Source: Pseudobacteriovorax antillogorgiicola (lineage in GTDB: Bacteria > Bdellovibrionota_B > Oligoflexia > Oligoflexales > RGVZ01). Taken from it: a stretch of DNA of 64,000 nucleotides. The stretch spans positions 1-64,000 of the forward strand of contig CAMBEK010000007.1 of NCBI GenBank assembly GCA_945865565.1. Direction: 5' to 3'. Position 1 is the first letter of the stretch. Each line of letters begins with the position of its first letter. This document shows, piece by piece, positions 1-7,913 of this stretch. A program made the translations under genes and the position numbers. Under the pieces are notes generated by a model, which saw only the letters and a list, made by a program, of their open reading frames with translations, ran no database searches and was not told where the DNA came from.

Positions 1-69
1 CCAAGTCGACTCACGGTCGTTACCCTGAGGCGAAACAGCACCAATGCCTGTGATGACGACCCGCCGCAT
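1..69 (-). CDS. Beta-ketoacyl-ACP synthase (FabF-like), N-terminal fragment
   Basis: Only the first 23 codons lie in the window; the rest runs off the left edge. The reading [19 protein letters not shown] matches the conserved start of FabF/KAS-II type condensing enzymes, which elongate acyl-ACP with malonyl-ACP in the cytoplasm. The ATG overlaps the TGA stop of the upstream dehydratase-like gene (ATGA), which implies translational coupling in an ACP, dehydratase, ketosynthase operon. The catalytic Cys-His-His triad is outside the window, so activity cannot be judged. It is too short to tell a housekeeping FabF from a pathway-specific ketosynthase. Confidence 0.75.
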   Translation of the reverse strand, partial: MRRVVITGIGAVSPQGNDRESTW

Positions 70-1052
70 CAAAGGTTGACCTCCAAGGGTGGAGTTGGGG
101 GCAACCAAAAGTCGCCGCGGGCAATGTCTGTGGCAAACATGGTCCGGTAACCAAACTCCGCCTGCATCACGCGCTGGCCGTTTGCCGTCGCGACAGCCTG
201 GACGACCACGTCAGAGTTATGTTTCGTGGTGTCACCACTTTTTACGTCCACTTTCACGACAAACTGATCGCCAGGCTCAACAAATTTGCGCAGGCGGACG
301 TTGCGCACCCAAGTCGGGATCAATGCCCGGCCCCGCACGGGTGCGTCAATTTCGTCTTTGACAAGATACTGGCAGGTCTCACCGACAATGCTCAGCATCA
401 AAACCCCGGGGACGACAGGCTTGCGGGGAAAGTGATCGCGAAAATAGGGTTCGGACGACGCACAGTTCTTGAATGCGATGACTTGCTTGCCAGGTTCGTG
501 ATGGACGATCCCGTCGACGAGCCGCAGCGATTCAAAAGTCGACGCACCGGCAATCGCCTTTAGCCCCCGGGCCGCATTCAGATCCACGGAAGGTTTTGCG
601 TCTTTGAGGTCGGGGCGATAAAGGCGGTTGAACATCCGCCTCATGTTTTCGGGGTCATCAAAATCCTGCATTGGCAGCAGATATCCGCGCCCACAGGTAC
701 TGATTTGAATTGGTTTTCCGCGAACTGTCGCCCGACTTCTGGTGACCACGACGTCCTCGTCGTGATCGATGATCTCAACCAACATTTCAATCTGATCGCC
801 AGGCTCTGCCACACCCGTGTAAACCGTCAATTCATCGGCCAGTAAAACCGGACGTTTTTGAAAGTCTGCACCGACCATCTTGAGCCATGACGCCAGTTGG
901 GCAGCCGCCTCTGAAATCACCGTTGGACTCAAGATACGACGACCGTCTGGGAGCCAGTAAAAAAAAGGCTCGTTGCGGGTTACGTTTTTGACGCCCCGGA
1001 TGAACCTGCCTGGCTCATACTCGTGAATCCGGTCGACGTAGAAAAAGCCCAT
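69..1052 (-). CDS. Double-hotdog FabZ/FabA-like dehydratase-related protein
   Basis: This 327-residue protein has two hotdog-sized halves. The C-terminal half carries [13 protein letters not shown], matching the FabZ active-site segment HFPGxPxxPGVL. Enzymes of this family dehydrate 3-hydroxyacyl-ACP. The position that usually holds the catalytic Glu after this motif (LEAMAQ) appears to be Ser here (LSIVGE), with a Glu four residues later, so the chemistry may be altered. I chose the ATG at 1052, one base past the ACP stop, rather than the track's TTG at 1118, which lies deep inside the ACP gene; [15 protein letters not shown] also resembles normal FabZ starts. It lies between ACP and ketosynthase genes. 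The true substrate (fatty acid, polyene or other lipid) is unknown. Confidence 0.7.
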   Translation of the reverse strand: MGFFYVDRIHEYEPGRFIRGVKNVTRNEPFFYWLPDGRRILSPTVISEAAAQLASWLKMVGADFQKRPVLLADELTVYTGVAEPGDQIEMLVEIIDHDEDVVVTRSRATVRGKPIQISTCGRGYLLPMQDFDDPENMRRMFNRLYRPDLKDAKPSVDLNAARGLKAIAGASTFESLRLVDGIVHHEPGKQVIAFKNCASSEPYFRDHFPRKPVVPGVLMLSIVGETCQYLVKDEIDAPVRGRALIPTWVRNVRLRKFVEPGDQFVVKVDVKSGDTTKHNSDVVVQAVATANGQRVMQAEFGYRTMFATDIARGDFWLPPTPPLEVNL

Positions 1053-1053
1053 C

Positions 1054-1530
1054 TCATACCATCGTGCTTGGAGAATCGCCCGATGTTGGTACAAACGCAT
1101 CCAGATCGCCACTGGCAACCTTGCGCTTTACAATATTGGCGAACACTTCAACGGTGAACAGAGATGGCAACTCGCGCAAGGGCAATCCCGCCTGAAGTTC
1201 TTCGGGATTTAACTCAGGCAAGATGGCGCGCATCCTTTCCGCGCCTTTGGCTTGCAGGATCGAGTTCACTTCGAATTCTTCCGGGGCAAGTCCCCCGCGG
1301 GCCATGCGCTCAATTTCGCGCTGCGGAATCTTGATGCTGAATTCACGTTCCAGTCGAAACATGATGTCCAAAAAATCAATGGACTCGGCGCCCAGATCGC
1401 GCATCAAATTCGATTTGAGGGAAATCGAATCCAATTCCACGCACAAGGAGTCCGCAACCACCTGGATTACTTTTTGATCGATCTCGGCAGGGGATAAATG
1501 GATCAAAGTTGGTTTTGCAGCGTTTTGCAC
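1054..1530 (-). CDS. Acyl carrier protein (long form)
   Basis: This 158-residue protein has a typical carrier motif, DLGAESIDFLDIMFRLE, whose Ser50 should carry the 4'-phosphopantetheine arm. It is about twice the usual ACP length, with an extra segment (about residues 70-125) between the helix after the Ser and the C-terminal helices. The start is GTG at 1530, because GGAGG stands 8 bases upstream; the track's start at 1569 reads through that site. It is the first gene of the operon, followed by the dehydratase-like gene and the ketosynthase, so it probably carries the growing acyl chain for those two enzymes. The product is unknown. Confidence 0.8.
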   Translation of the reverse strand: MQNAAKPTLIHLSPAEIDQKVIQVVADSLCVELDSISLKSNLMRDLGAESIDFLDIMFRLEREFSIKIPQREIERMARGGLAPEEFEVNSILQAKGAERMRAILPELNPEELQAGLPLRELPSLFTVEVFANIVKRKVASGDLDAFVPTSGDSPSTMV

Positions 1531-1667
1531 GTCAGGTTCCTCCAGATGGGGGCTTGAGCACACTGGCACTTGCGCGAAATCTCAGTTTTTTTTGACTAAT
1601 ATTAAAACAGTAACCAACTCCCCTATGCACTGCAAGTCCTAAAAAACGCTATACTAATTGAACGATC

Positions 1668-2972
1668 ATGACAAACGAGTCCACAAAATCGTCATCACCA
1701 TTTTCGGGCCAACTGATGGACCGGCGATTTCTCGCTTTTTCAATCAAGTATGGCTTTCGTTCCCTAGCCCGCAATCGGCGCCGGACGATGCTCACCATTG
1801 CCACAGTCATGCTGTCTTCTGGGGTCACGATTATCACGAGCCGCTACTCCACTGCGGCAATCAGCCTTTGGGCCCAAGCCGCCAGCGACACCGGCCTGGG
1901 CCACGCCCAGATCCACGCCGAGGGATTCCTCAAAGACAGCGAATTGCTCAGTGAATCCCTCACCTTTCCCGAATCCAGTTCGTTCATGAGCAGTTTAACG
2001 ACCGACCCGGCCGTCTCCGTGGTGGCACCGCGATTGAGTTTCGAAGGTGTGATCTCCGCGAGAGACCAAACCCGCTATTTCATGGGAACTGCAGTTCATC
2101 CTGACTTGGAACTTCGGGTTTCACCGGCTTTGTTTAACCCCATGCGCCCCGGGGCCCTTGACCGCGGGGAATTCATCAATCCCCGCGACAAGGCCGGAAT
2201 CGTGATTGGGCGCGGACTCGCCGAGATGCTCAAACTGGATTTGGGCGACGAAGTCACTTTGCTTACAACTACCGTCACTGGCGGACTCAATGGAGTTGAC
2301 GGGGTTGTCCGCGGAATCATCGATGTCCCCTTGCCAAGTTTTTCCAAACGGGCTGTTTACCTGCGCCTGGACTATGCCCAGCAGCTTTTGCGCCTTCCTG
2401 GCCGCATCACCGAGGCCACAGTGCGCCTGCACGACCCATCCACTGCAGAATCATGGGTCGCCGCAAACACAGCCCGGGCCACCGCAGAAAAATTGGACCT
2501 GAAAGGCTGGTGGCAAATCGACGTGATCATCCGGCGGATTGAGGCCATCTGGAATTCCGTCGTTGGACTGATTTCATTTCTCCTCTTCATTTCATCGGCC
2601 CTCTCCGTGTTGAATATCATTTTCCTTCTGGTGGCAGAACGGACCGTAGAGATCGGAACCATGATGGCCATAGGGGCACGGGCAAGAGACATCAGAATTT
2701 TGTTCTGCATCGAAGGCGCCATGATTGGACTGATCGGTGGCGTGTCCGGGGTTATCGTGGCGAATCTGATCGTTGCCACCATGGGTGCTGTTGGGATCCC
2801 ACTGCAATCCCCGTTCAGCAGCGGCGTTTACATTTTGCACCCCAGCGTCAATACCGGCCTTTCCCTGGCAATCCTTGCCGGATCCGTTGTGGTGTGTGTT
2901 CTGGCTTCTTTGGCACCTGCTCAAAAAGCGGCAAGCGTTGAACCCGTCAAAGCCTTCAGGGGACAAATCTAA
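1668..2972 (+). CDS. ABC transporter permease, FtsX/LolC-LolE/MacB type
   Basis: This 434-residue inner-membrane protein has the FtsX/LolCE permease layout: one N-terminal membrane helix (about residues 40-60), a large periplasmic domain (about 65-290), then three helices (about 305-430). SVLNIIFLLVAERTVEIGTM and the following IGARARDIRILF are the usual signature around the coupling helix. Family members extract lipoproteins or export small substrates mechanically. It overlaps the next gene, a LolA-like protein, by one base (TAATG). The natural ATPase partner is encoded convergently at 3690-4403. A TATACT -10-like hexamer lies 13 bp before the ATG, hinting at a very short leader. The substrate is unknown; lipoprotein handling is an inference. 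Confidence 0.8.
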   Translation: MTNESTKSSSPFSGQLMDRRFLAFSIKYGFRSLARNRRRTMLTIATVMLSSGVTIITSRYSTAAISLWAQAASDTGLGHAQIHAEGFLKDSELLSESLTFPESSSFMSSLTTDPAVSVVAPRLSFEGVISARDQTRYFMGTAVHPDLELRVSPALFNPMRPGALDRGEFINPRDKAGIVIGRGLAEMLKLDLGDEVTLLTTTVTGGLNGVDGVVRGIIDVPLPSFSKRAVYLRLDYAQQLLRLPGRITEATVRLHDPSTAESWVAANTARATAEKLDLKGWWQIDVIIRRIEAIWNSVVGLISFLLFISSALSVLNIIFLLVAERTVEIGTMMAIGARARDIRILFCIEGAMIGLIGGVSGVIVANLIVATMGAVGIPLQSPFSSGVYILHPSVNTGLSLAILAGSVVVCVLASLAPAQKAASVEPVKAFRGQI

Positions 2973-3721
2973 TGCGCAATCGATTCAAGTTGGAAATCCT
3001 TCTCGTGGCAGGGACGTTATCATTGGGCGTCACCCGGACTCTGACCGCCGCAGAAAATCCACGAGAAATCATGCGCCGGGCTGAGGAAATCAGGGCTCCC
3101 CAAAGCAGCGAAATGAAAGTCAAACTGGATACCGTGAACACGGGAAAATCATCCAGCTACACCATGAAGGTCCTGGCGTCGACGGGCCGTCGCTCGTACT
3201 CAGAATTTCTCGCCCCGGCAGAAGAACGGGGGCGCAGGATGCTGGCCCTCGGACGCAACTACTTCTCGACCTTGCCCGACTCCAAAAGGGTTGTCCCCAT
3301 TTCACGCAGGGAGCTGATCGGAAACAGCGCCTTTGCTGTGGCAGACCTGTTTCAAATCGACACGGAAAAAGAATACGAACCCAAAATCGTTGGCACGGAA
3401 ACCATCGAAAATGCCCCGGCAACGAAACTGGAACTGACGGCGATTAGTGACGACGCGCCGTACGCAAAAATCCACTACTTCGTGCGCCCGGCGGATTCGT
3501 TTCCCGTCAGGGCACAGTTTTACGGTATCTCTGGAAAACTTCTGAAGACGTTGACCATGACATCAAAACGCGAACTTGCAGGGGCAATTCGTCCCGATAA
3601 ATTGCGCATGGACGACAACGTCACCACCGGCAAGTTCAGTGTTTGGAATACACTCTCGATGACGAAAAAAAATATTCCCGAACGGGTTTTTACGCGCGAG
3701 TATCTTCAGACTCAACAATGA
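2972..3721 (+). CDS. LolA-like outer-membrane lipoprotein-sorting protein (COG2834 type)
   Basis: This 249-residue protein has an N-terminal signal sequence ending near TLTAAEN. The mature part resembles the LolA-fold proteins often linked to FtsX-type permeases: REIMRRAEEIRAP, a long beta-rich body, and the KMRVLAST/SYSEFLAP and DDAPYAKIHYFV segments. Such proteins bind lipid or lipoprotein acyl chains in the periplasm. It is translationally linked to the permease (1-bp overlap). Its last 32 bases overlap, tail to tail, the 3' end of the LolD-like ATPase gene on the other strand, so transcripts of the two would be antisense to each other there. Confidence 0.7.
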   Translation: MRNRFKLEILLVAGTLSLGVTRTLTAAENPREIMRRAEEIRAPQSSEMKVKLDTVNTGKSSSYTMKVLASTGRRSYSEFLAPAEERGRRMLALGRNYFSTLPDSKRVVPISRRELIGNSAFAVADLFQIDTEKEYEPKIVGTETIENAPATKLELTAISDDAPYAKIHYFVRPADSFPVRAQFYGISGKLLKTLTMTSKRELAGAIRPDKLRMDDNVTTGKFSVWNTLSMTKKNIPERVFTREYLQTQQ

Positions 3722-4403
3722 GCCCGTCTCTCAGCCGGATGATCTTGCTGCAATAAGGCAAGACAGCTGGATCGTGGGTTGCGACCAGGACAGCCGCATC
3801 TTCCTCGACGCACAAGGCCTTCAAAAGTTCTAAAACCTTTTCTGAAGTGGCGTGGTCCAAATTGGCCGTGGGTTCGTCGGCCAAGATCACCTTTGGCTGG
3901 TTCATCAGGGCACGGGCCACGGAAACCCTCTGCATTTGCCCACCAGACAGGCGATTCACGGGTTGATTCATCTGGGCAGCCAATCCCACCCGGTCCAGCA
4001 GGTGACAGGCTCGTTCCATGAGGACCACCTCTGGCTCATCTGACCTTCCAATTTGACTGGGAAGAAGAACGTTTTCAAGGGTGGTTAAAACTGGAATCAA
4101 ATTAAAATTTTGAAAAACAAAACCGACCGTACGATTGCGAAAATGAGCCAAAGCATCACGGCCAAGAGCCTTTAAATCCTGACCGGCAACGACAACTCTG
4201 CCGGCGCTAGGTTGATCTAGTGCGCCGACCAGATTCAAGATCGTGGTCTTGCCGCTGCCTGACGGACCGACCAGGGCGGTCATTTCTCCGGCCTGCGCGC
4301 CCATCGAAACATCCTGAAGCGCTCCGATGGTGGACCGCCCGAGTTCAAAGCTCTTGGTTACGCCATGCAGCAAAACAACTTTTTGTTGATCGTGGGGCCT
4401 CAT
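3690..4403 (-). CDS. ABC transporter ATPase, LolD/MacB type
   Basis: This is a 237-residue nucleotide-binding domain. Walker A GPSGSGKT is at about 46-53, Q-loop FVFQNFN, signature LSGGQMQRVSVARAL, and Walker B VILADEPTANLDH. The length and NFNLIPVLT segment fit the LolD/MacB branch that works with FtsX-type permeases. The ATG at 4403 overlaps the stop of the upstream lipoprotein gene (ATGA); the track's longer start at 4517 lies well inside that gene. The only obvious permease nearby is on the opposite strand at 1668-2972, so the transporter appears split between two convergent operons. I infer that they pair. Confidence 0.85.
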   Translation of the reverse strand: MRPHDQQKVVLLHGVTKSFELGRSTIGALQDVSMGAQAGEMTALVGPSGSGKTTILNLVGALDQPSAGRVVVAGQDLKALGRDALAHFRNRTVGFVFQNFNLIPVLTTLENVLLPSQIGRSDEPEVVLMERACHLLDRVGLAAQMNQPVNRLSGGQMQRVSVARALMNQPKVILADEPTANLDHATSEKVLELLKALCVEEDAAVLVATHDPAVLPYCSKIIRLRDGLIVESEDTRA

Positions 4404-5263
4404 TTGCGCTTGGCCGCCATGATCTGCGCGGCGGCGGATGATTTCGCATAATTCGCAAAATCGCGCTTCACTTGGGCATCCAAATCGGTCGTTACGTTTT
4501 TCTGCACCGCATCCCAACTCTGTTGCGCGGCGCGGATGGCCTGCAGAGACCGGCCGATGACGATCGTGTCGTTGTCCTTTGGATAAATAAGAAGAACCCC
4601 GGTCAGGGACTTCATCGCACCGCCCCGTTCCGTGACGAGTTTGTCCACCACGGCGATCCCGGCCTGGCCAAAAGGGAAAAAAGTCAGCGACCCGGAATAA
4701 TCGATCTTGGGCCGTTCGTTTCCCACTGCACCTTTGTAGTAATCGTAATCCAGTTTATTGAATTCCTTCGCCACGACATTTTTTGGCGTGTAAGTCACCG
4801 CCGTGTCCGTGGCAAAGGAACCATTTTTAAAATCAGTCGGGAAAAAGGCCTGAAGCCTGATGACTTCGGCGACGTCGGCGGGCTTTTGACCCGCAGCCAT
4901 CACGCCCGTATACATCGAGAAGGTGTAAAGTTTTTGATCCCCGTCGACACTATCGATCTTTTTCTCTTCGGCATTATCGGCAAAATATGGCGCATATTTT
5001 TCAGCACCACCGTCATAAAAGTATTCCTTTGTTGTATCCGCAACTCCGTCCTTGTATCTGCACAGAAAATTAATGGCTTCAGCCCCAGATGCCGTCGCGA
5101 TCCTTTGTTTTGCTGCATCAGCGCAAATACTCGATACCACGGCATCTCCTCCACCACCGGGCACCGGCCCCGAACTTTCAGGCGGCTTGCCGGCACAGCC
5201 AGATAAAGAAATGCCAACCGCAGCGGGTATGAGCAAGATTTTGACCATCGATCTAGTTTTCAT
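4400..5263 (-). CDS. Lipoprotein of unknown function
   Basis: This is a 287-residue lipoprotein precursor. MKTRSMVKILLIPAAVGI is the signal sequence, and the lipobox LSGC is followed by Ala, so outer-membrane sorting is likely. The ATG at 5263 has GAGGGA just upstream; the track's start at 5371 would add an implausible extension overlapping the previous gene. A short Pro/Gly-rich linker follows the Cys, then a globular domain containing two Cys (ICADAAKQ and FLCRYKDG) that could form a disulfide. I do not recognise the family. It is the middle gene of a lipoprotein, lipoprotein, LolD-like ATPase operon, so it may be a substrate or partner of that transporter. Confidence 0.65.
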   Translation of the reverse strand: MKTRSMVKILLIPAAVGISLSGCAGKPPESSGPVPGGGGDAVVSSICADAAKQRIATASGAEAINFLCRYKDGVADTTKEYFYDGGAEKYAPYFADNAEEKKIDSVDGDQKLYTFSMYTGVMAAGQKPADVAEVIRLQAFFPTDFKNGSFATDTAVTYTPKNVVAKEFNKLDYDYYKGAVGNERPKIDYSGSLTFFPFGQAGIAVVDKLVTERGGAMKSLTGVLLIYPKDNDTIVIGRSLQAIRAAQQSWDAVQKNVTTDLDAQVKRDFANYAKSSAAAQIMAAKRK

Positions 5264-5304
5264 ATATCCCTCATCAACCCTTGCCTGACTATTACGCGGC
5301 CCGC

Positions 5305-6231
5305 CTATTTCGAATACATCATCGACAGATAGGCGAGATTTGTTTTGTCCTTGTTCCATGATGGCGTACATGAGGCGATCATCGTGATGTCGCCGCCATT
5401 GCGAAAGTCGTTCACAAAAACCATGCTGGTGGCAGGAAACAATCCGTAGCCACTATTTTCACCCCGCAAGGCGACGGCGATTTTAATCCCGATGGTGTTG
5501 GCTGTGTCGGCAAGGCGGCTGGCAGTCGCAGCAAAAACATTGGAACTGCAACCCGACAAGTCCGAATTGTAGACGCGGGTAACGGTATAGTCGGCCGTGA
5601 TGCTGCCATTGAATGTCACCGTAAAAGATGCGCGCCCCTGCGCGGCCAGGGTGCCAAAATCACGCGCCGATGATTGCTTTACCGGAAAGACTGGAAAGGG
5701 TTTATCCGCCGTAAAGGTCGTACCACCACTGCTGCTGAACGACTTGGCGAACACCAGATAGGCGTGCTGGGAATAATTTGTGTCGTTGGCGGGCCAGGTC
5801 GAAGATGGCGCGATGTTATAAACCGTCTGCCGGTTCATCCCCTGAAATCCTGCCTCAACCTGATCGCTATTTGGAGTGCGGGTTAAAATGGCGCCTTGCG
5901 ACGTCAATGTAAAAACAGAAGACCTGACCTCGGCCATCAACTGGGAGTTCGCGACGCCGTAGTTATTGAGGCTTCCACCGAGCAGGTTATCAGCGACGGC
6001 AAGATTGCCACTGCCACGATATTGAGCGGTCCCCTGCAGGTCATCACCCGAGGCATTACCGATTGAGGGGCCATTACCTCCTGGCAATTCCTGCGTCCCC
6101 TGATGCGATCCTCGGTGTTTCGAAGCAAAATTCGGCTGATAGGGAGACGGACCGCTGCAGCCAAAGGCAGCTACGACAAAAGTCGCAAGTAAGGTTTTCG
6201 CCCCATAATTTTTTAGGGAACCGAAGGACAC
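5305..6231 (-). CDS. Lipoprotein of unknown function
   Basis: This 308-residue precursor has the lipobox AAFGC (Cys at about 25) after a short hydrophobic stretch. The start is GTG at 6231, preceded by a G-rich Shine-Dalgarno (GGGGGG) about 6 bases upstream. The mature N-terminus is Ser/Gly/Asn-rich and probably unstructured. The rest is beta-rich, with a Cys pair (SGCSSN and IASCTPSW). No catalytic motif is visible. It is the first gene of the operon leading to the LolD-like ATPase; the spacing to the next gene is 41 bp. The family is not recognised. Confidence 0.6.
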   Translation of the reverse strand: MSFGSLKNYGAKTLLATFVVAAFGCSGPSPYQPNFASKHRGSHQGTQELPGGNGPSIGNASGDDLQGTAQYRGSGNLAVADNLLGGSLNNYGVANSQLMAEVRSSVFTLTSQGAILTRTPNSDQVEAGFQGMNRQTVYNIAPSSTWPANDTNYSQHAYLVFAKSFSSSGGTTFTADKPFPVFPVKQSSARDFGTLAAQGRASFTVTFNGSITADYTVTRVYNSDLSGCSSNVFAATASRLADTANTIGIKIAVALRGENSGYGLFPATSMVFVNDFRNGGDITMIASCTPSWNKDKTNLAYLSMMYSK

Positions 6232-6328
6232 AAGTAACCCCCCGAAATCAGATCTCTCATCGGCTTGGCGCGTGGAAAAATTAAGATCTTCTTTGAGTGA
6301 CGCTAAATTACGGCCCGAGCCGAAAACG

Positions 6329-6357
6329 TTGGCAAGCCAGGCATCACGTAGTATAAT
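6329..6357 (+). promoter_or_regulatory. Sigma-70-type promoter for the histidine kinase
   Basis: TTGGCA (6329-6334) and TATAAT (6352-6357) are separated by 17 bp, close to the sigma-70 consensus. They lie 33 bp upstream of the TTG start at 6391, so a short leader with the GGAAGA ribosome-binding site would be transcribed. The site is in the divergent spacer shared with the lipoprotein operon. Confidence 0.6.
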
Positions 6358-6390
6358 GAAATTATTAGACTTTTATGTGGAAGATAAAAT

Positions 6391-7539
6391 TTGGACAACA
6401 ACACAAAAAATAGCATGGAAGAGACCCTTCACTTCGTTGAAGGGCTAAAAAGGCAGTGGGTCGCAACCTTTGATGCGCTGATCGACCCAGTGATGATCAT
6501 TGGACCGGATTACCTGATTCACCGCGCCAATTTAGCTGCCGCCAAAATGGCCGCTGCAAATATCCCTGACGTCGACGTCCGCAAAATTGTTGGAATGAAA
6601 TGCCACAAGGTATTCGCGGGACGTTCGCAACCATGCCCCGGATGCAGCCTTCCGCAAACCCTGGCCGAGGGATTGCCCCATCAATTTCCATTAAGCAATG
6701 TCATCCCCGAACGCGAGTTTGAGGTAACCTCACAGCCTTTTCCTGAGAGCGATAAAAAGCGGCTTGCCGTCCATATTTACCGCGACCGGACGGAAGCCGC
6801 TGTCCTGCAATCACGACTCATTCAGAGCGAAAAGCTGGCATCCATTGGTCTGCTCGCCGGGGGCGTCGCCCATGAGATCAACAATCCGCTTGGCGGAATC
6901 ATGATTTTTTCCCAGATGCTGCTCCGCGAAATGCCCAAAGACAGCCCCTACTATAGCGACGTCGTGGAAATTGAGGCGGCATCACAGAGGTGCAAAGAAA
7001 TCGTTCAAGGGTTGGTTGATTTCGCCAGGATCCGACCCAATCTAGACGTACATCAGAAATTTCTCCCGGTCGATGCCGCGGAGGCCGTGCAATCCGCACT
7101 TCGATTTGGGCAAATCAATCTGAAACAAGAGACAAAGAAAAATATCCGGATCAAGGAAAACCTTGACGCAAAATCAACGTTAGTTCGCGGTGATAAAAAC
7201 CAAATCATCCAGGTGGTGCTAAATCTGCTGCAAAATGCAATTCAGGCCATGCCGAAGGGCGGCGATATAGTGCTGCGAGTGAAAAATGACAAAGCCAAGG
7301 AAAATTTGATCATCGAAATTTCGGATTCAGGCACGGGCATCAAGCCAGAGCACCTGAAAAAGATCTTCGATCCATTCTTTACGACGAAACAACCAGGTCA
7401 AGGCACCGGACTTGGGCTGTCGATTTGTTATGGGCTGGTCACAGGCATGGGGGGGAAAATTGCAGCCAGCAGCAAGGTCGGCGAAGGCACAACCTTTACA
7501 ATCACTTTCCCGCTAGACGCCTCCGGCCCGTCATCCTGA
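6391..7539 (+). CDS. Soluble PAS-domain sensor histidine kinase
   Basis: This 382-residue cytoplasmic kinase has no membrane helix. An N-terminal PAS-like domain (about 20-130) holds a Cys cluster, C71 and CPGC at 82-85, a pattern seen in some PAS domains and possibly binding metal or sensing redox. HisKA has the H-box GGVAHEINNPL (His161). The ATPase domain has N-box NLLQNAIQAM, DSGTGI, FDPFFTTK and GTGLGLSI. The start is TTG with GGAAGA 6 bases upstream; the ATG at codon 9 has no such site. No response regulator is adjacent, so the partner is unknown. The last codons and the TGA come from a repeat-family sequence (GTCATCCTGAG), so the C-terminus has been shaped by repeat insertion. Confidence 0.85.
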   Translation: MDNNTKNSMEETLHFVEGLKRQWVATFDALIDPVMIIGPDYLIHRANLAAAKMAAANIPDVDVRKIVGMKCHKVFAGRSQPCPGCSLPQTLAEGLPHQFPLSNVIPEREFEVTSQPFPESDKKRLAVHIYRDRTEAAVLQSRLIQSEKLASIGLLAGGVAHEINNPLGGIMIFSQMLLREMPKDSPYYSDVVEIEAASQRCKEIVQGLVDFARIRPNLDVHQKFLPVDAAEAVQSALRFGQINLKQETKKNIRIKENLDAKSTLVRGDKNQIIQVVLNLLQNAIQAMPKGGDIVLRVKNDKAKENLIIEISDSGTGIKPEHLKKIFDPFFTTKQPGQGTGLGLSICYGLVTGMGGKIAASSKVGEGTTFTITFPLDASGPSS

Positions 7540-7880
7540 GCTAATCCGTCATCCTGAGCGTTAGCGAAGGATCCTTTCCTCTACTCCGTCATCCTGAGCG
7601 TTAGCGAAGGATCCTTTCTTCCGCGTTGGGGAAAGGATTCTTCGGCCTACGGCCTCAAAATGACGAGCCAACCCGTCATCCTGAGCGTTAGCGAAGGATC
7701 CTTTCTTCCGCGTTGGGGAAAGGATTCTTCGGCCTTTGGCCTCAGAATGACGACCTAACCCGTCATCCTGAGCGTTAGCGAAGGATCCTTTCTTCCGCGT
7801 TGGGGAAAGGATTCTTCGGCCTACGGCCTCAGAATGACGGGCTAGCATCAGAATGACGGGCTAGCATCAGAGTGACGGGC
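7529..7880. repeat. Array of 87-bp palindromic repeats (REP/MITE-like)
   Basis: Three head-to-tail units of exactly 87 bp (7586-7672, 7673-7759, 7760-7846) follow truncated copies at 7529-7545 and 7546-7585. They are followed by two decayed 19-bp tails (CATCAGAATGACGGGCTAG type). Each unit is an imperfect palindrome: GTCATCCTGAGC...GAAGGATCCTTTC pairs with GAAAGGATTCTTCGGC...CTCAGAATGAC, so each could fold into a long hairpin. The spacer between the kinase and prc genes (7540-7913) is essentially all repeat. Similar GTCATCCTGAGC elements are common dispersed repeats in many bacterial genomes. Because 87 is a multiple of 3, the array creates a spurious in-frame ORF. Confidence 0.9.
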
Positions 7881-7913
7881 CGGCCTCAGAATAGAGAGCC
7901 GGCGTTCAACAAA

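Noticed and set aside
7561-7848. ORF of 95 residues with a repeating RRILSPTRKKGSFANAQDDG unit
   Set aside because: It is the translation of the 87-bp palindromic repeats, which keep one frame open; there is no ribosome-binding site. Such ORFs are a known annotation artefact of this repeat type.
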